DNA from: [Phialemoniopsis] sp. UDSM-2020
Lineage: Eukaryota; Ascomycota; Sordariomycetes; Thyridiales; Thyridiaceae
Direction of reading: 5' to 3'
Assembly: GCA_018873225.1 (NCBI GenBank)
Contig: JAEILZ010000005.1
Location: forward strand, 3,410,001-3,474,000
Length of the DNA: 64,000 bases
The position numbers were made by a program, and so were the translations under genes. The notes beneath the pieces are model-generated. The model was not told the DNA's origin. It ran no database searches and saw nothing but the letters and a program-made list of their open reading frames with translations. Below, piece by piece: positions 32,317 through 42,294 of this stretch (its first letter is position 1; every line of letters begins with the position of its first letter).

Positions 32317-34276
32317 CTTGGCGGTGTTGTTCCCAGATTCCCTCTATGTGTGTGGGACGGAATGATGATCACTTGTCGTCTCCTTGGTCAATGTATCACG
32401 ACCTTGTCTGCGCTGCTCACGATCTCGAACCTAGAGCAAGAGACGACAGCTGGACTGGAGAGATGGGGAAGAGAGGAAGGGGTCGCAAGACGAGGCGATC
32501 GACACTCTTTAAGGACAAAGATTGATCGGGCCAGATCCACGCGAAGGACGACTCAACCACCACCATCCCCATGTGTGAAGGGGCCCCTCACTCCACACAA
32601 GCGACAATTGGAGAGGTCAATCCGGAAGATCCAGTTTTCTTGTCGCTAGCTCAGCTGGGGGATCAAGCCCGTCGAATCGCGCGTCTAGGGGCGCCGGTCG
32701 TGGATCGCTCGCGCCCGGGGATGACAACCACAATGGGGTTGTAGGGGCAAGGTATGTGCGCCTCTAGCTTACGGGCTTCACATGGCTGGTCTGAACATGG
32801 AATGAATTGTGCCTTGTTTGCTATGAGCGTGTCTCTGCTCTGGATGGAGGCCGTAGTCATGCAGAGAGTACCTAGAGTTCTATGGGACACTACAGCAACA
32901 CGGAAGTATTCTTCCTCTCCAGTCTCCAGTGTTTCGCCCCCAGGTTCAAGCTCCACCACCCGCCCTTGGGGGATTCAAGCCTGCGGAGAAATACACGATG
33001 CAGAAATTCCACCAATAAGCTGACGATCGCTAGTGGTTTGGAGGATGGAATTTCCTACCCCGGCACCTCACAAGAAAGGTGGAGTGAGCCTCAAAAAAGA
33101 ACGAACCAAGCCGGGCCATGTGAACTGCACAAGCTCGCTGCTAGTGTCGCTTCTGGCCTGGCGCGTCTCCTTCCCTGCTCGCGCAAAGCAAAGTTGCCTC
33201 TGAAAAGATCCGTTGCCGGACGGCGGCGCGTGCGTGCGTGTGACTAGTGAGCAAGTGGGCGAGACGGGGCAAAGGCCCGCTGGCGAAAAGCTTGAACCTT
33301 TCGTGAGGAAACTCTTGTCTCACTCATTCTTCCGTTTTGGCCCCTGCGCTCGTGATCATTTCGCGCTTTGTACACCGGGATAGAGCGCTTCTTTGTGAGA
33401 TGGTTTACGAGTCAGATACACCCTTTTCAAAGTGCTTTGCGTTCAGATAGATAGAACTTTTAAGTGTCAGAAAGACTCTACGGAGTAAACCTGGGTGGAA
33501 ATGCTTGCGGATCGCCAAGCCGAGTTCCGGACCCGATGATGGACGCCCAGGACCCAAGGCCGCATTCCCGACGGGACTTAAATGGCATTTGCTTAGGCCC
33601 GGAACCGCCCCAGACCTCTTGAGACCTCAGAAACTGATTTTCCGGTATGGCGTTAATAAACGCTGCGCATGGCGCAAAGAGGACAGAGGCGTTGCCAATA
33701 TTCACGGTCTAGACAGGGCGTTGGTCACTGACGCGGCAGTCAGCCAGCCAGTCGTGGACGAGTTACAGAGGGCTATCACACAGAGGGCAGACATGCCCTC
33801 GTTCTGATTCGTCCCTACACGGCATCTCGTATGACAGCCACCATCGCGAGGCATGCTTCGTCAGTGTGGCCGGCATCTTACCCGAGATGAACCATCGCCA
33901 ACATCAGCTCATGAAGATCAGAAGCGACCAACCATGGACCTAGATCTGGGGCCGCTGCCCTCTGGCCGCCTCGTGGGCGCAAATTTCCCCAGACCGTGGA
34001 GCTGGTATGTGGGCAGGGTACACGAACTAGTGACAGGTCAGTGGGCTGGAGACATCTTGGCAGTTTTTCCGTCAATAAGAGCTAGAGCCCCACGGGGAAC
34101 TTTCCACAAATGAGAGTTCACGTCTTGGCATAGCATCAGATGGAGAGGTTCGAATAAGGTTTCTCAAGTTTGTATTGATGGACTCGACCGACGAGTCAAA
34201 TCTAGAGTAGGCTGTGGGATAACCCATCTGACCCTATATAGCAATTATGAAAGCAAATCGGGAAAGCGCCACACAT
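32317..34276. other. Intergenic region with mobile-element-like debris
   Basis: Nearly 2 kb upstream of the sugar porter. Around 33470-33830 the composition changes and a block contains CTACGGAGTA (33478-33487), the 36-nt repeat and a 100-codon frame with no recognisable product. It looks like remains of a non-autonomous element, though no terminal inverted repeats or target duplication could be matched by eye. Confidence 0.4.
33603..33638 (+). repeat. 36-nt repeat copy in the intergenic region
   Basis: An exact match to the intron copy at 30845-30880, in opposite orientation. The flanks diverge within one or two bases on both sides, apart from a shared CCGGAA a little upstream. Confidence 0.85.
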
Positions 34277-35844
34277 CTAGTCGTCACCGCGAACCGAATG
34301 GGGGTGATCGAAGACGTTCAGCGGGTCGTACGACTTCTTCAACTCCGAGAGACGCTGGTAGACCTCAGGACCGTAGTAGAGATTGTGGGCCTCATCCCTG
34401 GAGAGGGTTGGGTCAACGTAGACCAGCTCTGCTGCGTAGTCATCCTCATTCAGCAGCTGCGTTAGGGCGCTGTTCATTCCTTCCAACAGATCAAAGCCCT
34501 CCTGTGGAAACTCCTCCTCCACTCCAACGCTCGAAAAGTGTTGGAAAACCCAAAGGGCGTCATGGCCCCGATAGGCGGCGAACGACGGGTCCTTGGTGTT
34601 GATCTGGCTGTCCGCCCCTCCGTGGAGGTTAATGATGACGTACCAGCCCACGGACGCCTGCCTAGCCTGGTTGTGTAGGTAGTCGAAGTACTTGACGAGT
34701 GCGGCGTCCGGAATCGGTTTGGAGACGGTAACACTCTTGGCGAAGAACTTGCACTGCTCGTCCTTGTCCTCCTGGGTGACGGCAGTGCCCTCAACCGGGA
34801 TACCGGTGTACTCGGCCCAAGTCTGTGTCTTCATCTCGAAGTCATCAAGCTCAGGTAGGTCAGAAAGCAGGGCCGGCTGGACGGCGAACACGAAGGTCTT
34901 GAGTGGGCCTAGGAAGATACCGCTGACGACAACGGCGTTCTTGTCGATGAAGATGCTCAGGCCCAGATCGCGATCGACAAATTGTTCATTCTGAACAACG
35001 CTTTGGATATGCTTGAACGCCTCAACGACCGCTTCACCCTTAGCCAAGAAATCCTTGAAGACGCATCGGAAGGTGATGAGCTGATCAGGGGCATGGTGCG
35101 CCTGCAAGTAGAATTGGGTGACGATTCCAAAGGAATCAGCAGCACCGCGAAGAGCCTAGAGGATCGTTAGCCGTGTTCAGTGTCACTCCCTTGCAGAAAG
35201 CTTACCCAGTAGAGGTCAGGTTCCTTGGCCTCCGAGACCTTAATCAGGTGGCGTCCATCGGCGAGAACCACGTCGAGGGCGGTGATCTGGTCCATCGCCA
35301 AGCCCTACTTGCGCGACGTGTAGCCAAAGCCTCCATGGGTGAAGTGTCCTCCCATACCGACCGTCTTGTGCGTGCCGTGAGCCACGGCGCAACGGCCGAA
35401 GCCGGCAGGGAGGCCGAGGCTGTAGAGTGTCTTATCGAGCTCGCCAATGCGCACACCTGCGGAGACACGAAAGACTCCAGTGAGATGATTCACACAGATC
35501 TCTCGCATCTCTTGGAGGTCGATGACCATGATGCCGTCTCTACCGCCAGTGCTGAAGGAGGCGTACGAGTGGCCTCCAGACTTAGCCTGTACCTTGATGC
35601 CGTACTCAGAAGCTAGGACGACCGCCTCTTGGATGTGTGGGATTGTCTTGGGAACGACGATCAAAGCCGGCTCATACTGGAGGCGGGCGTTGAAAGTCCT
35701 GGCGTACTTGAGCCAGTCTGCGTCAACACTTCGTTTGATTGGTATATTCTTCGCGAGGAGTTCAGTAGCGAGTCCGTCGACGTCTTCCTCGATGGCGAGA
35801 CCAGCCAGACGTACCGCAATGCCGTTTGGATCTGGAGTCGCCAT
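34277..35844 (-). pseudogene. FAD-linked oxidase (glucooligosaccharide-oxidase type) with in-frame stop
   Basis: Two exons (35844-35206, 35155-34277) would encode 505 aa but for a TAG at 35307-35305. The protein reads QAKSGGHSYASFSTGGRDG (FAD-linking His), GVRIGELDKTLYSLGLP, then HFTHGGFGYTSRK, stop, GLAMDQITALDVVLADG, and LYWALRGAADSFGIVTQFYL. Family members have SR[RK]WGLA[LM]D at this point, so the stop replaces a Trp (TGG to TAG). No intron can remove it: the only GT..AG span is about 22 nt. The rest is intact, including the C-terminal KKSYDPLNVFDHPHSV, so the mutation is recent, a sequencing error, or read through. If active it would oxidise sugars or related alcohols. No clear signal peptide is seen. 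Confidence 0.85.
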
Positions 35845-37509
35845 TACTCCTCTATGGATTCGCGATTGTGACGATGAAGGATGAAGAAAAGTGCGCCTCC
35901 CACGATAGATATCTGGGTGGGATTAGGGTAGGTAGCCCTAAGGGAAGTTGCGAGGGCACCTCGGGACGATAGGGAAGGAGGAAGTGACGAGGGAGAAGTG
36001 TGACCCGCGGAAGTCGAGGGCTTCTTGGAAAAGATCTCGAATAAGATGGAAGGTTTATGAAAGAAAGAGAATCAAGACGATGGAGAGAGTGGCTTGGAGG
36101 AATCGAAGAGAGGATTGGCTCCCTTTGTGTGTCAAGGAAAGGAGATCCCAGATTGAAGGATGCTCAGGCGCACAAGGCTGGTTTGTTGGTGACTGGTATC
36201 ACCAGACGCTCACGCCCACAGTCACTACTACAGTCACAACGCAATCCAGCAGCCCTAGAGGGATACATCTATAGCGCCTCAAAGCGCTGAAGAGTCTGAA
36301 CTTAGCGTCTTCTACCCCGCACTTGTGTTGATGATGAAGTGAATCACAGCAAGCCAGCCAATTTCTGCTCCTCCTTTACTTTTCTCCACCCTTCCATGTG
36401 AAATCAAGAAGAGGTAGCTCCCTGCTAGACTCTGGGCTGATGCTTTGCTCGAGTCCCATCGAGGCTTGGATGCTACCTAGGTATGTAATAGGACTTTTCT
36501 TGATTCTGATGCTGTGTCTTACCGAGCAGATCGAACAGAGTCCGAAAGGTTGTGGAGGATGCCAACCAGATGCCAACCAGATGCCAACCAGATGCCAACC
36601 ACACTACGATGGTCGAACCGCTTCCCTTATCTTCGGCACAGAGATCTCTTGAGAGAGGTCGCTATTGGCAATCATGATATAAGTCAAACTTTACTATAGC
36701 CAGTTGTCAACAATCAACCAACACGATACGCATTCCTGCTATAAGGGTGGCCGGGCCGTAGAGGCTGCCTCCATTGTCATATCATCTCTATTTACACAGG
36801 CTTCCTTCCATGGATGCCAGGGCCAATACTCGATAATTCAGATACGGAGAAATTTTCATATGTCATCATACCTGAAGCCAGAGATCCGCTCAAGGATCAA
36901 AACAGTTTCGGCAGCAACTCTCAAAGAGCAGCAACATGGCTTAGTTCTACCTGACATGTAACATAATACAAGTCACAGTCGCTTATAGCGTGGCAGCATT
37001 GTTGAAGGAAAGCAAAGGTGAAGAGCTGGCCATGAAAGCCTGAACTCATGTTCAAAGACCATCATAGGTGCTGGCTCCTCTTCAACCTGCTAGCCTGCCG
37101 TCAGTAGGCATGCAGGCACTGGCTGTAGGTCAAGCATAACTGTCGAATCGGAACTGGTCCGTGTCGCACAGCATCCCAACTGCACAAGCAAGTATCCTTG
37201 AAGAAACATGTAAGAAGCCAGATGGCTCATCAACCTCAAACGCCCTGCCAAGAAGCAAGCAAACAGGCGATCTCAAAAGCCGAACATAAGTTCCAGCACG
37301 TTCGCCACAACTAGCCTAGGTAAATAAATATCTAGCCCTAGTCCCACGCCTGTTTAGTCCTGAGTGCTCCTCACTCCGCACTCTTCACTCACCCCGCACT
37401 ACGTTAGCCGGAAATAGTATCCTTCCCCAATTTCCTCCAATTCATCCCACCTTTCAGCCCGAACCTGTTCTGACAACTCTTGAAAGGCAGGCATCACATT
37501 TCGTTCACC
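35845..37509. other. Intergenic region with an 11-nt tandem repeat and TACCTAGGTA palindrome
   Basis: About 1.66 kb between a minus- and a plus-strand gene. It holds four copies of an 11-nt unit (36558-36601), a TACCTAGGTA palindrome (36474-36483) and a CCTAGGTA (37315-37322). No gene is supported. Confidence 0.6.
36558..36601 (+). repeat. Tandem repeat, GATGCCAACCA x 4
   Basis: Four perfect head-to-tail copies of an 11-nt unit. Since 11 is not a multiple of three and the short frames around it show no family, it is probably a non-coding minisatellite. Confidence 0.9.
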
Positions 37510-40041
37510 ATGTTGCCGGGACCGCTCGTCAGCGTCTACCAGCAGTACAAGCAGGACACCGACTCGGTGGCCTCGTGGCTCGCCTCCGCGGCCAAGGCCT
37601 GCGGTTTTCCGGCCGATCTTCTGAAGTCCAAAACTTGGGACACGCCCCGCGCTACCTCGGGACGAGTCAAAGGCAAGGCGAGGAAAGAGGCGAAAGAGGC
37701 TGCCGCTGCCGGTGGAAGCGCGGCCGCGGCCGCAAAGAACGTCCCCAAGTACACCGTCGCCGTCGCCGACTTTGTCCCCCTCGCCGAGTTCGTCGCCGCG
37801 TCCAAGAAGCCGCAGGCGGCGGTACCCGAGTCCTTCTCGGCTACCATCAACCGGGTCATTAAAGTGCGATCCGGTTTCGGCGACCGATTGGCCGACGAAG
37901 GCTCCACGCCGGACGCGAAGCAGAAAGCAAACCACGACTTCTTCGTCGGAATTCTCGAAAAGGTTCGCGATGTTTTGCGACCACACATGACTGCCACGGC
38001 AGCAGCGACGGCTGCCGCTGGTGGTGAAGCGGGCGACAGCGACTTGGCCAACAAGTTCAGCGGCCTCTCCGTCTACGAGCCCTCACAGACCTTCCTCGAC
38101 GCACCAGACATCCCTCGCCCCGAGAGGTTGCCCGAAGACAAGACAGTCTACGAAGCCGAGCAGCAGACGACCTTTGCAGACGCCATGTTTGCCTGCACTG
38201 TGATGATGAACGACCTAAACCGCATCAGGTCCGTAGTGGAGTGGATCTGGCAGAATCACAAGGAGGGCTTCTTCGACATCGCCGCCGCCGCCGTCGCGAC
38301 CAACACGGCCATCGATCTCGTCCGCAGCGTCACCGACGACATCATCCCGCTGTTCAAGGACCACGGCGGCGCGTGGGGCATCCTCAACAAGTTCTTCCTC
38401 ATGATCTGCATCCGCAAGGGCTACGACGCCGACAAGATCTTCACCGACGGCACCGACAACTTCAACTACGACGCCTACGAGATCGCCGACCAGACCTACG
38501 TGCACGCCTACCGCATGCTGCTGAGCTTCCTCGACGCGCTGATGCCGGCCGACGTGCCGCTCATCAAGGAGGGCGTCTTTGGCAAGTACGACCCCGAAGC
38601 CGACCGCAAGGCCATGACGGGCAAGGAGAAGGGCAAGGAGGACCAGATCCTGCTCATGGAGTTCTTCACCGAGCTCATGACGGTCATCCGCGCCGTTCCC
38701 GACTACCCCGTCGAGGACGAGTTCCTGCGCGGCATGTGCGAGATGGACAAGACGCGCAGCGTGCCCTTCTACCTCGTCTTCGCTGCGCAGACCTACCTCG
38801 ACGTCCACCACATCATGCGCGGCAGCATCTACGCGAGCCTCAAGGCCGTCATGGCCGAGACGACGACCATGGACAACAACCTCGACCTGCACCTCAAGTT
38901 CCACCAGGACCTCAAGATCGATAACTGGACCGTCGCCAACGACGCCGTGCTCGCACAGCTGCAGGAGCGCATCAAGTGGGTCGGCAGCGACCCGGTGTAC
39001 CAGGCCAAGGTGAAGGTGCTCAAGCGGCGCAAGTGGGACGTGCCCGAGACGATGCAGCCGCACCGCATCCTGCTCTACTCGCCCGTCATCGCGGGGCTCA
39101 CGCTCTTCCGCTTCCGCGCCGAGATGTACGACGTCGGCATCGCCGCCGCCAACGCCTGGGGCTCGATCCAGTACACGAACCACCTCTACAACGCCCTGCG
39201 GCGCGAGAAGCTGCTCACGACCTCGTGGCCCGACATGGAGATCGCGTCGTCGATCCTCGGCGAGTTCAACTTCTTCGTCGGCGGCGCCCCCGGCAACACG
39301 ACCGATTACCTGCGCCGGTTCTGCCTGCAGATGGGCGTCACCGCGTCCGTCTTCACGGGCGCCAAGAAGCGCCGCCCGGGCAGTGCCAAGCAGTTGCACT
39401 CGCGCGCGGGGCCCAGGGGCATCCGCGACGGCGCGCCCGTGTCCAACATGTTTACGGACCGGTACGTGCGCTCGACGGGGCTGGTGGACTGGACGCCCGA
39501 GCACGTGGACAGCATCGTCGCGCGCAGCGAATGGGAGTTTGAAGGCGAGGACGGCGAGGAGGGCGGAGTGGTGATGGAGCGCAAGGACGACGACGCCATC
39601 CGGGAGCAGAAGAAGAAACAGAACCAGGCAAAGAAGCTGAGCAAGAAGGCCGTCGACGGTGCACGCGTGCCGATCGAGGGCCTCGTGCGCGCGCTGGCGC
39701 TCGGCCTGCAGGCCGAGACGCTCGAGACGGCGTTTCCCTACCTCACGCTGCACCGGTGGTGCTGGCGCATGCTGGGCGCCGTGCGCGAGGCGTGCGACCC
39801 GTTGCTGCGCGAGCTGTTCGGCCCGGGATACATGGAGCGCGAGTCCGAGCTGCCGTCCGTGGTGGGCTACATCTTCACGGCGGCGAGCGAGAGCGACGGC
39901 GGCATGGGCGACCGGCGCCTGCTGGAGCGGGCTGCGGGCGTGCTGAACGAGCTCGCTGCCTCGGACGGCGGAAGCATGTCGATCAAGTTCTTGCAGCACC
40001 TGGGCTTTGGTATCCAGTTTGAGACCGAGGAGGAGGAGTAG
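37510..40041 (+). CDS. DUF6604-family large protein
   Basis: An intronless 843-aa frame beginning MLPGPLVSVYQQYKQDTDSV. This 'YxxYKxDTxxxxxWL' start is the hallmark of the fungal DUF6604 N-terminal domain, which continues through YTVAVADFVPLAEFVAA and HDFFVGILEKVRDVLRPHM. An Ala-rich stretch (about residues 65-80) interrupts it. The remaining 600 residues are helical and globular (for example ICIRKGYDADKIFTDGTDNF, FYLVFAAQTYLDVHHIMRG), with no catalytic signature, followed by a charged coiled segment (KKKQNQAKKLSKKAVDG). No signal peptide or TM. GC-rich coding use gives very long antisense ORFs, which are artefacts. The function of the family is unknown. Confidence 0.85.
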   Translation: MLPGPLVSVYQQYKQDTDSVASWLASAAKACGFPADLLKSKTWDTPRATSGRVKGKARKEAKEAAAAGGSAAAAAKNVPKYTVAVADFVPLAEFVAASKKPQAAVPESFSATINRVIKVRSGFGDRLADEGSTPDAKQKANHDFFVGILEKVRDVLRPHMTATAAATAAAGGEAGDSDLANKFSGLSVYEPSQTFLDAPDIPRPERLPEDKTVYEAEQQTTFADAMFACTVMMNDLNRIRSVVEWIWQNHKEGFFDIAAAAVATNTAIDLVRSVTDDIIPLFKDHGGAWGILNKFFLMICIRKGYDADKIFTDGTDNFNYDAYEIADQTYVHAYRMLLSFLDALMPADVPLIKEGVFGKYDPEADRKAMTGKEKGKEDQILLMEFFTELMTVIRAVPDYPVEDEFLRGMCEMDKTRSVPFYLVFAAQTYLDVHHIMRGSIYASLKAVMAETTTMDNNLDLHLKFHQDLKIDNWTVANDAVLAQLQERIKWVGSDPVYQAKVKVLKRRKWDVPETMQPHRILLYSPVIAGLTLFRFRAEMYDVGIAAANAWGSIQYTNHLYNALRREKLLTTSWPDMEIASSILGEFNFFVGGAPGNTTDYLRRFCLQMGVTASVFTGAKKRRPGSAKQLHSRAGPRGIRDGAPVSNMFTDRYVRSTGLVDWTPEHVDSIVARSEWEFEGEDGEEGGVVMERKDDDAIREQKKKQNQAKKLSKKAVDGARVPIEGLVRALALGLQAETLETAFPYLTLHRWCWRMLGAVREACDPLLRELFGPGYMERESELPSVVGYIFTAASESDGGMGDRRLLERAAGVLNELAASDGGSMSIKFLQHLGFGIQFETEEEE

Positions 40042-40775
40042 ACGATGTAAAGGGAACTCTGTAGAAAAGTAAATACCGATCTTGATAAAACTTTAGTCGC
40101 GAGACTGGAAACCAGTGGCCCTAGTGTCCGAGAACATCTACGTAGATGCCGCGAATCTGCGCCCTTAGTTTCCCTTCTTGGGCAAAAGCTTGCCCTTGTC
40201 GCATGACGCCGGCGTCGAATGGGAGATCAGTGGATCAGCATGCGTCCGGAACCTCCGTTCTCTGAGCTATTCATGGCCCCGGACTCCCGTTTTGGGTTTC
40301 ATGCCGCGTTGACCGGTACCGCAAATGCCACATCGCCAGAGTGTTGGCCGCAGCGGGACGATTTGTTCGCAGCAAAACCGATCGTGACGTACGTGCCGCC
40401 AGGATACAAAAACACAAACGCGGCGCAAGATCTCGCCTCGTGCGCCATGGCAGTATGACCCTGATGGGAACCAGCACATAAGCCGCCTAATGCAACCGGC
40501 CTCGGATTTTTGACTGCTAAAGATCCGATGCGTCCACAGAGGAGAGTGAATTGGCTCCATAGTAAGCACGTAGTCTCACTAAAAGCAAGGTGAGATGTCT
40601 ATGCTCGATTGAAAGAGGTTTAAATAGATCCAGCCTCCAGCTGTTAATCATGAGCATCAAGTAGGTTCAATTGAAGATCGTGAACGCGGCATGTGAACTT
40701 CCAGCCCTGACTCCATGCGCGCAGTCTTACCCAATCTCTCACGACATCAACTTACTTCGACCAAGCGCAATCAAA
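40042..40775. other. Intergenic region, promoter of the FAD oxidase
   Basis: About 730 nt between two plus-strand genes. No gene is recognised. Confidence 0.5.
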
Positions 40776-42294
40776 ATGCCCGTAACATCCTCCTCCCACT
40801 ACCGCAAACCGCCTCCCCCGCCCTCCTCCACAGCAGAAGTTCAATCAGACGCCCCGGCCCTCGCGCCCCTCAACGCCACCAACCCGGATCTACACATCTA
40901 CACCTCCTCCTCCCCATCCTTCGAACCCCTCCGGCACCTCCTAGAACAAACAGTCAACACCCCTCCCCTGGCCGTGATCCGGCCCACATCGGAAACAGAG
41001 GTCGTCGCAACAGTCAAGTTCTGCAAGAACCATGCGATCCCGCTGTCCATCCGCTCGGGAGGGCTCGACATCGGCGCCCGCAGCCGCATGTCCGACCCCG
41101 CAGGCGTGATGCTCGACATGCGCTCCCTCGACGCCATGAGCGTCGATAGCGACAGCAAGACGGCGCGCGTCGGCGGCGGCGTGCTCTGCGAGCCCCTGCT
41201 GCAGTTCCTCGACGAGCACGGGCTCACCACGCCGACGGCCTTCCTCGGCGCCGTGGGGTACACCGCCTTTGCGTGCGGCGGCGGGTACGGCCTGCTTAGC
41301 GGCACGATGGGTCTCGGCGCCGATCACATCATCGCTGCGCGCTTGGTCCTGGCGTCCGGCGAGGTAGTCGATACGGCGGATGTTGGTACGGATCTGGAGA
41401 TCCTCTGGGCGCTGCGGGGCTGCGGCGGCGGCATCCTCGGTGTGGTCACGGAGCTGCGGGTGCGTGTGCACGCGCGACCGCCTTGCCTGGGCGGGTTCGT
41501 CATGTTCCCAGTCGCCGAATCCCCTGCCGTCATGGACGGTTTGAAGGCCGTGGACGCCCAAGTCAGCAGCGGGAAGCTGGCCGGTGACATGATGGTCGTC
41601 AACACGCCCGGTCTGGGGACGACGCTGACGTACATCTACTTTTGGGCATTGGATGGGGACAAGGGCGACTTGCAGGAGGCGAAGGGGTACTTGAAGAGAA
41701 TATGCGATTTGGGGAGTATGATTGTGAATACCGTAACTGAAAGTACGTTCTGCTCAACCCCCTTCAAGGTGAAGGAGGCAAGGGAAGACTAACTGACTCC
41801 GTGTAGCTACGCCGTGGGAGTTCACGGCCAAGATACCCAACCCCGTCGCCGAGAACCGCCTCTCTTTCAAGGTGTACTCGCGCTCCGTGGACAGCTACTC
41901 GGCCGAGCTGGGGCGGATCATCGCGGCACATCCAATCCCCAACGACTCGAGCGCCATCGTCATCCACAACTGCCACGGCGCCGCCGTACAGTCCCGCCCG
42001 GAAGCGTCTTTTGCTAACCGCCGGAATCACCTGCTGCTCGGTGTCTCGGCCAACGGGCCCGTGGCGGACATGGAGGCGAGGCCCGAAGTGCGGGGATGGT
42101 CAGGGGCGATAGGGGAGGACATCAAGAAGGCCGGGTTGGAACAAGACTGGGCATATGTCAACTTTACGCAGCCAGTGACGGGCGACGGCAAGTTGTTTTA
42201 CGGGGTAGATGGGGCGCAGAGACTGAGAAGACTCAAAGACAAACTTGACCCGGACGGCTTCTTCAAAAGAAGCGTGCCGGACTTGGATATCTGA
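40776..42294 (+). CDS. FAD-binding (PCMH) oxidoreductase lacking the usual FAD-linking His
   Basis: Two exons (40776-41742, 41807-42294) encode 484 aa. An upstream in-frame ATG at 40671 exists, but ATG 40776 has the better context (TCAAAATG). The FAD domain reads LAVIRPTSETEVVATVKFCK, IPLSIRSGGLDIGARSRM, ARVGGGVLCEPLLQFLDEHG, AFACGGGYGLLSGTMGLGAD and LEILWALRGCGGGILGVVTE. Where most relatives have GGH for the 8-alpha-histidyl-FAD bond, this protein has GGL (codon CTC; CAC would be His). FAD may therefore be bound non-covalently, or the enzyme may be impaired. The C-terminus keeps DGKLFYGVDGAQRL and LKDKLDPDGFFKRS, typical for the family. Substrate unknown. It is the third FAD oxidase of this fold in the window. 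Confidence 0.87.

Noticed and set aside
33505..33807. 100-codon frame as a gene
   Set aside because: It overlaps the 36-nt dispersed repeat, has no recognisable domain and no supporting splice or promoter context.
34100..34200. GGTTCGAATAA as a tRNA B-box
   Set aside because: No matching A-box, acceptor stem or terminator is found, so it is not a tRNA gene.
36558..36601. CRISPR-like array
   Set aside because: The 11-nt units are directly adjacent without spacers and the DNA is eukaryotic; it is a minisatellite.
38215..39999. 594-codon open frame antisense to the DUF6604 gene
   Set aside because: It is a by-product of high GC at third positions of the real gene. Its translation is Val/Ala/Arg/His-rich with no family resemblance.
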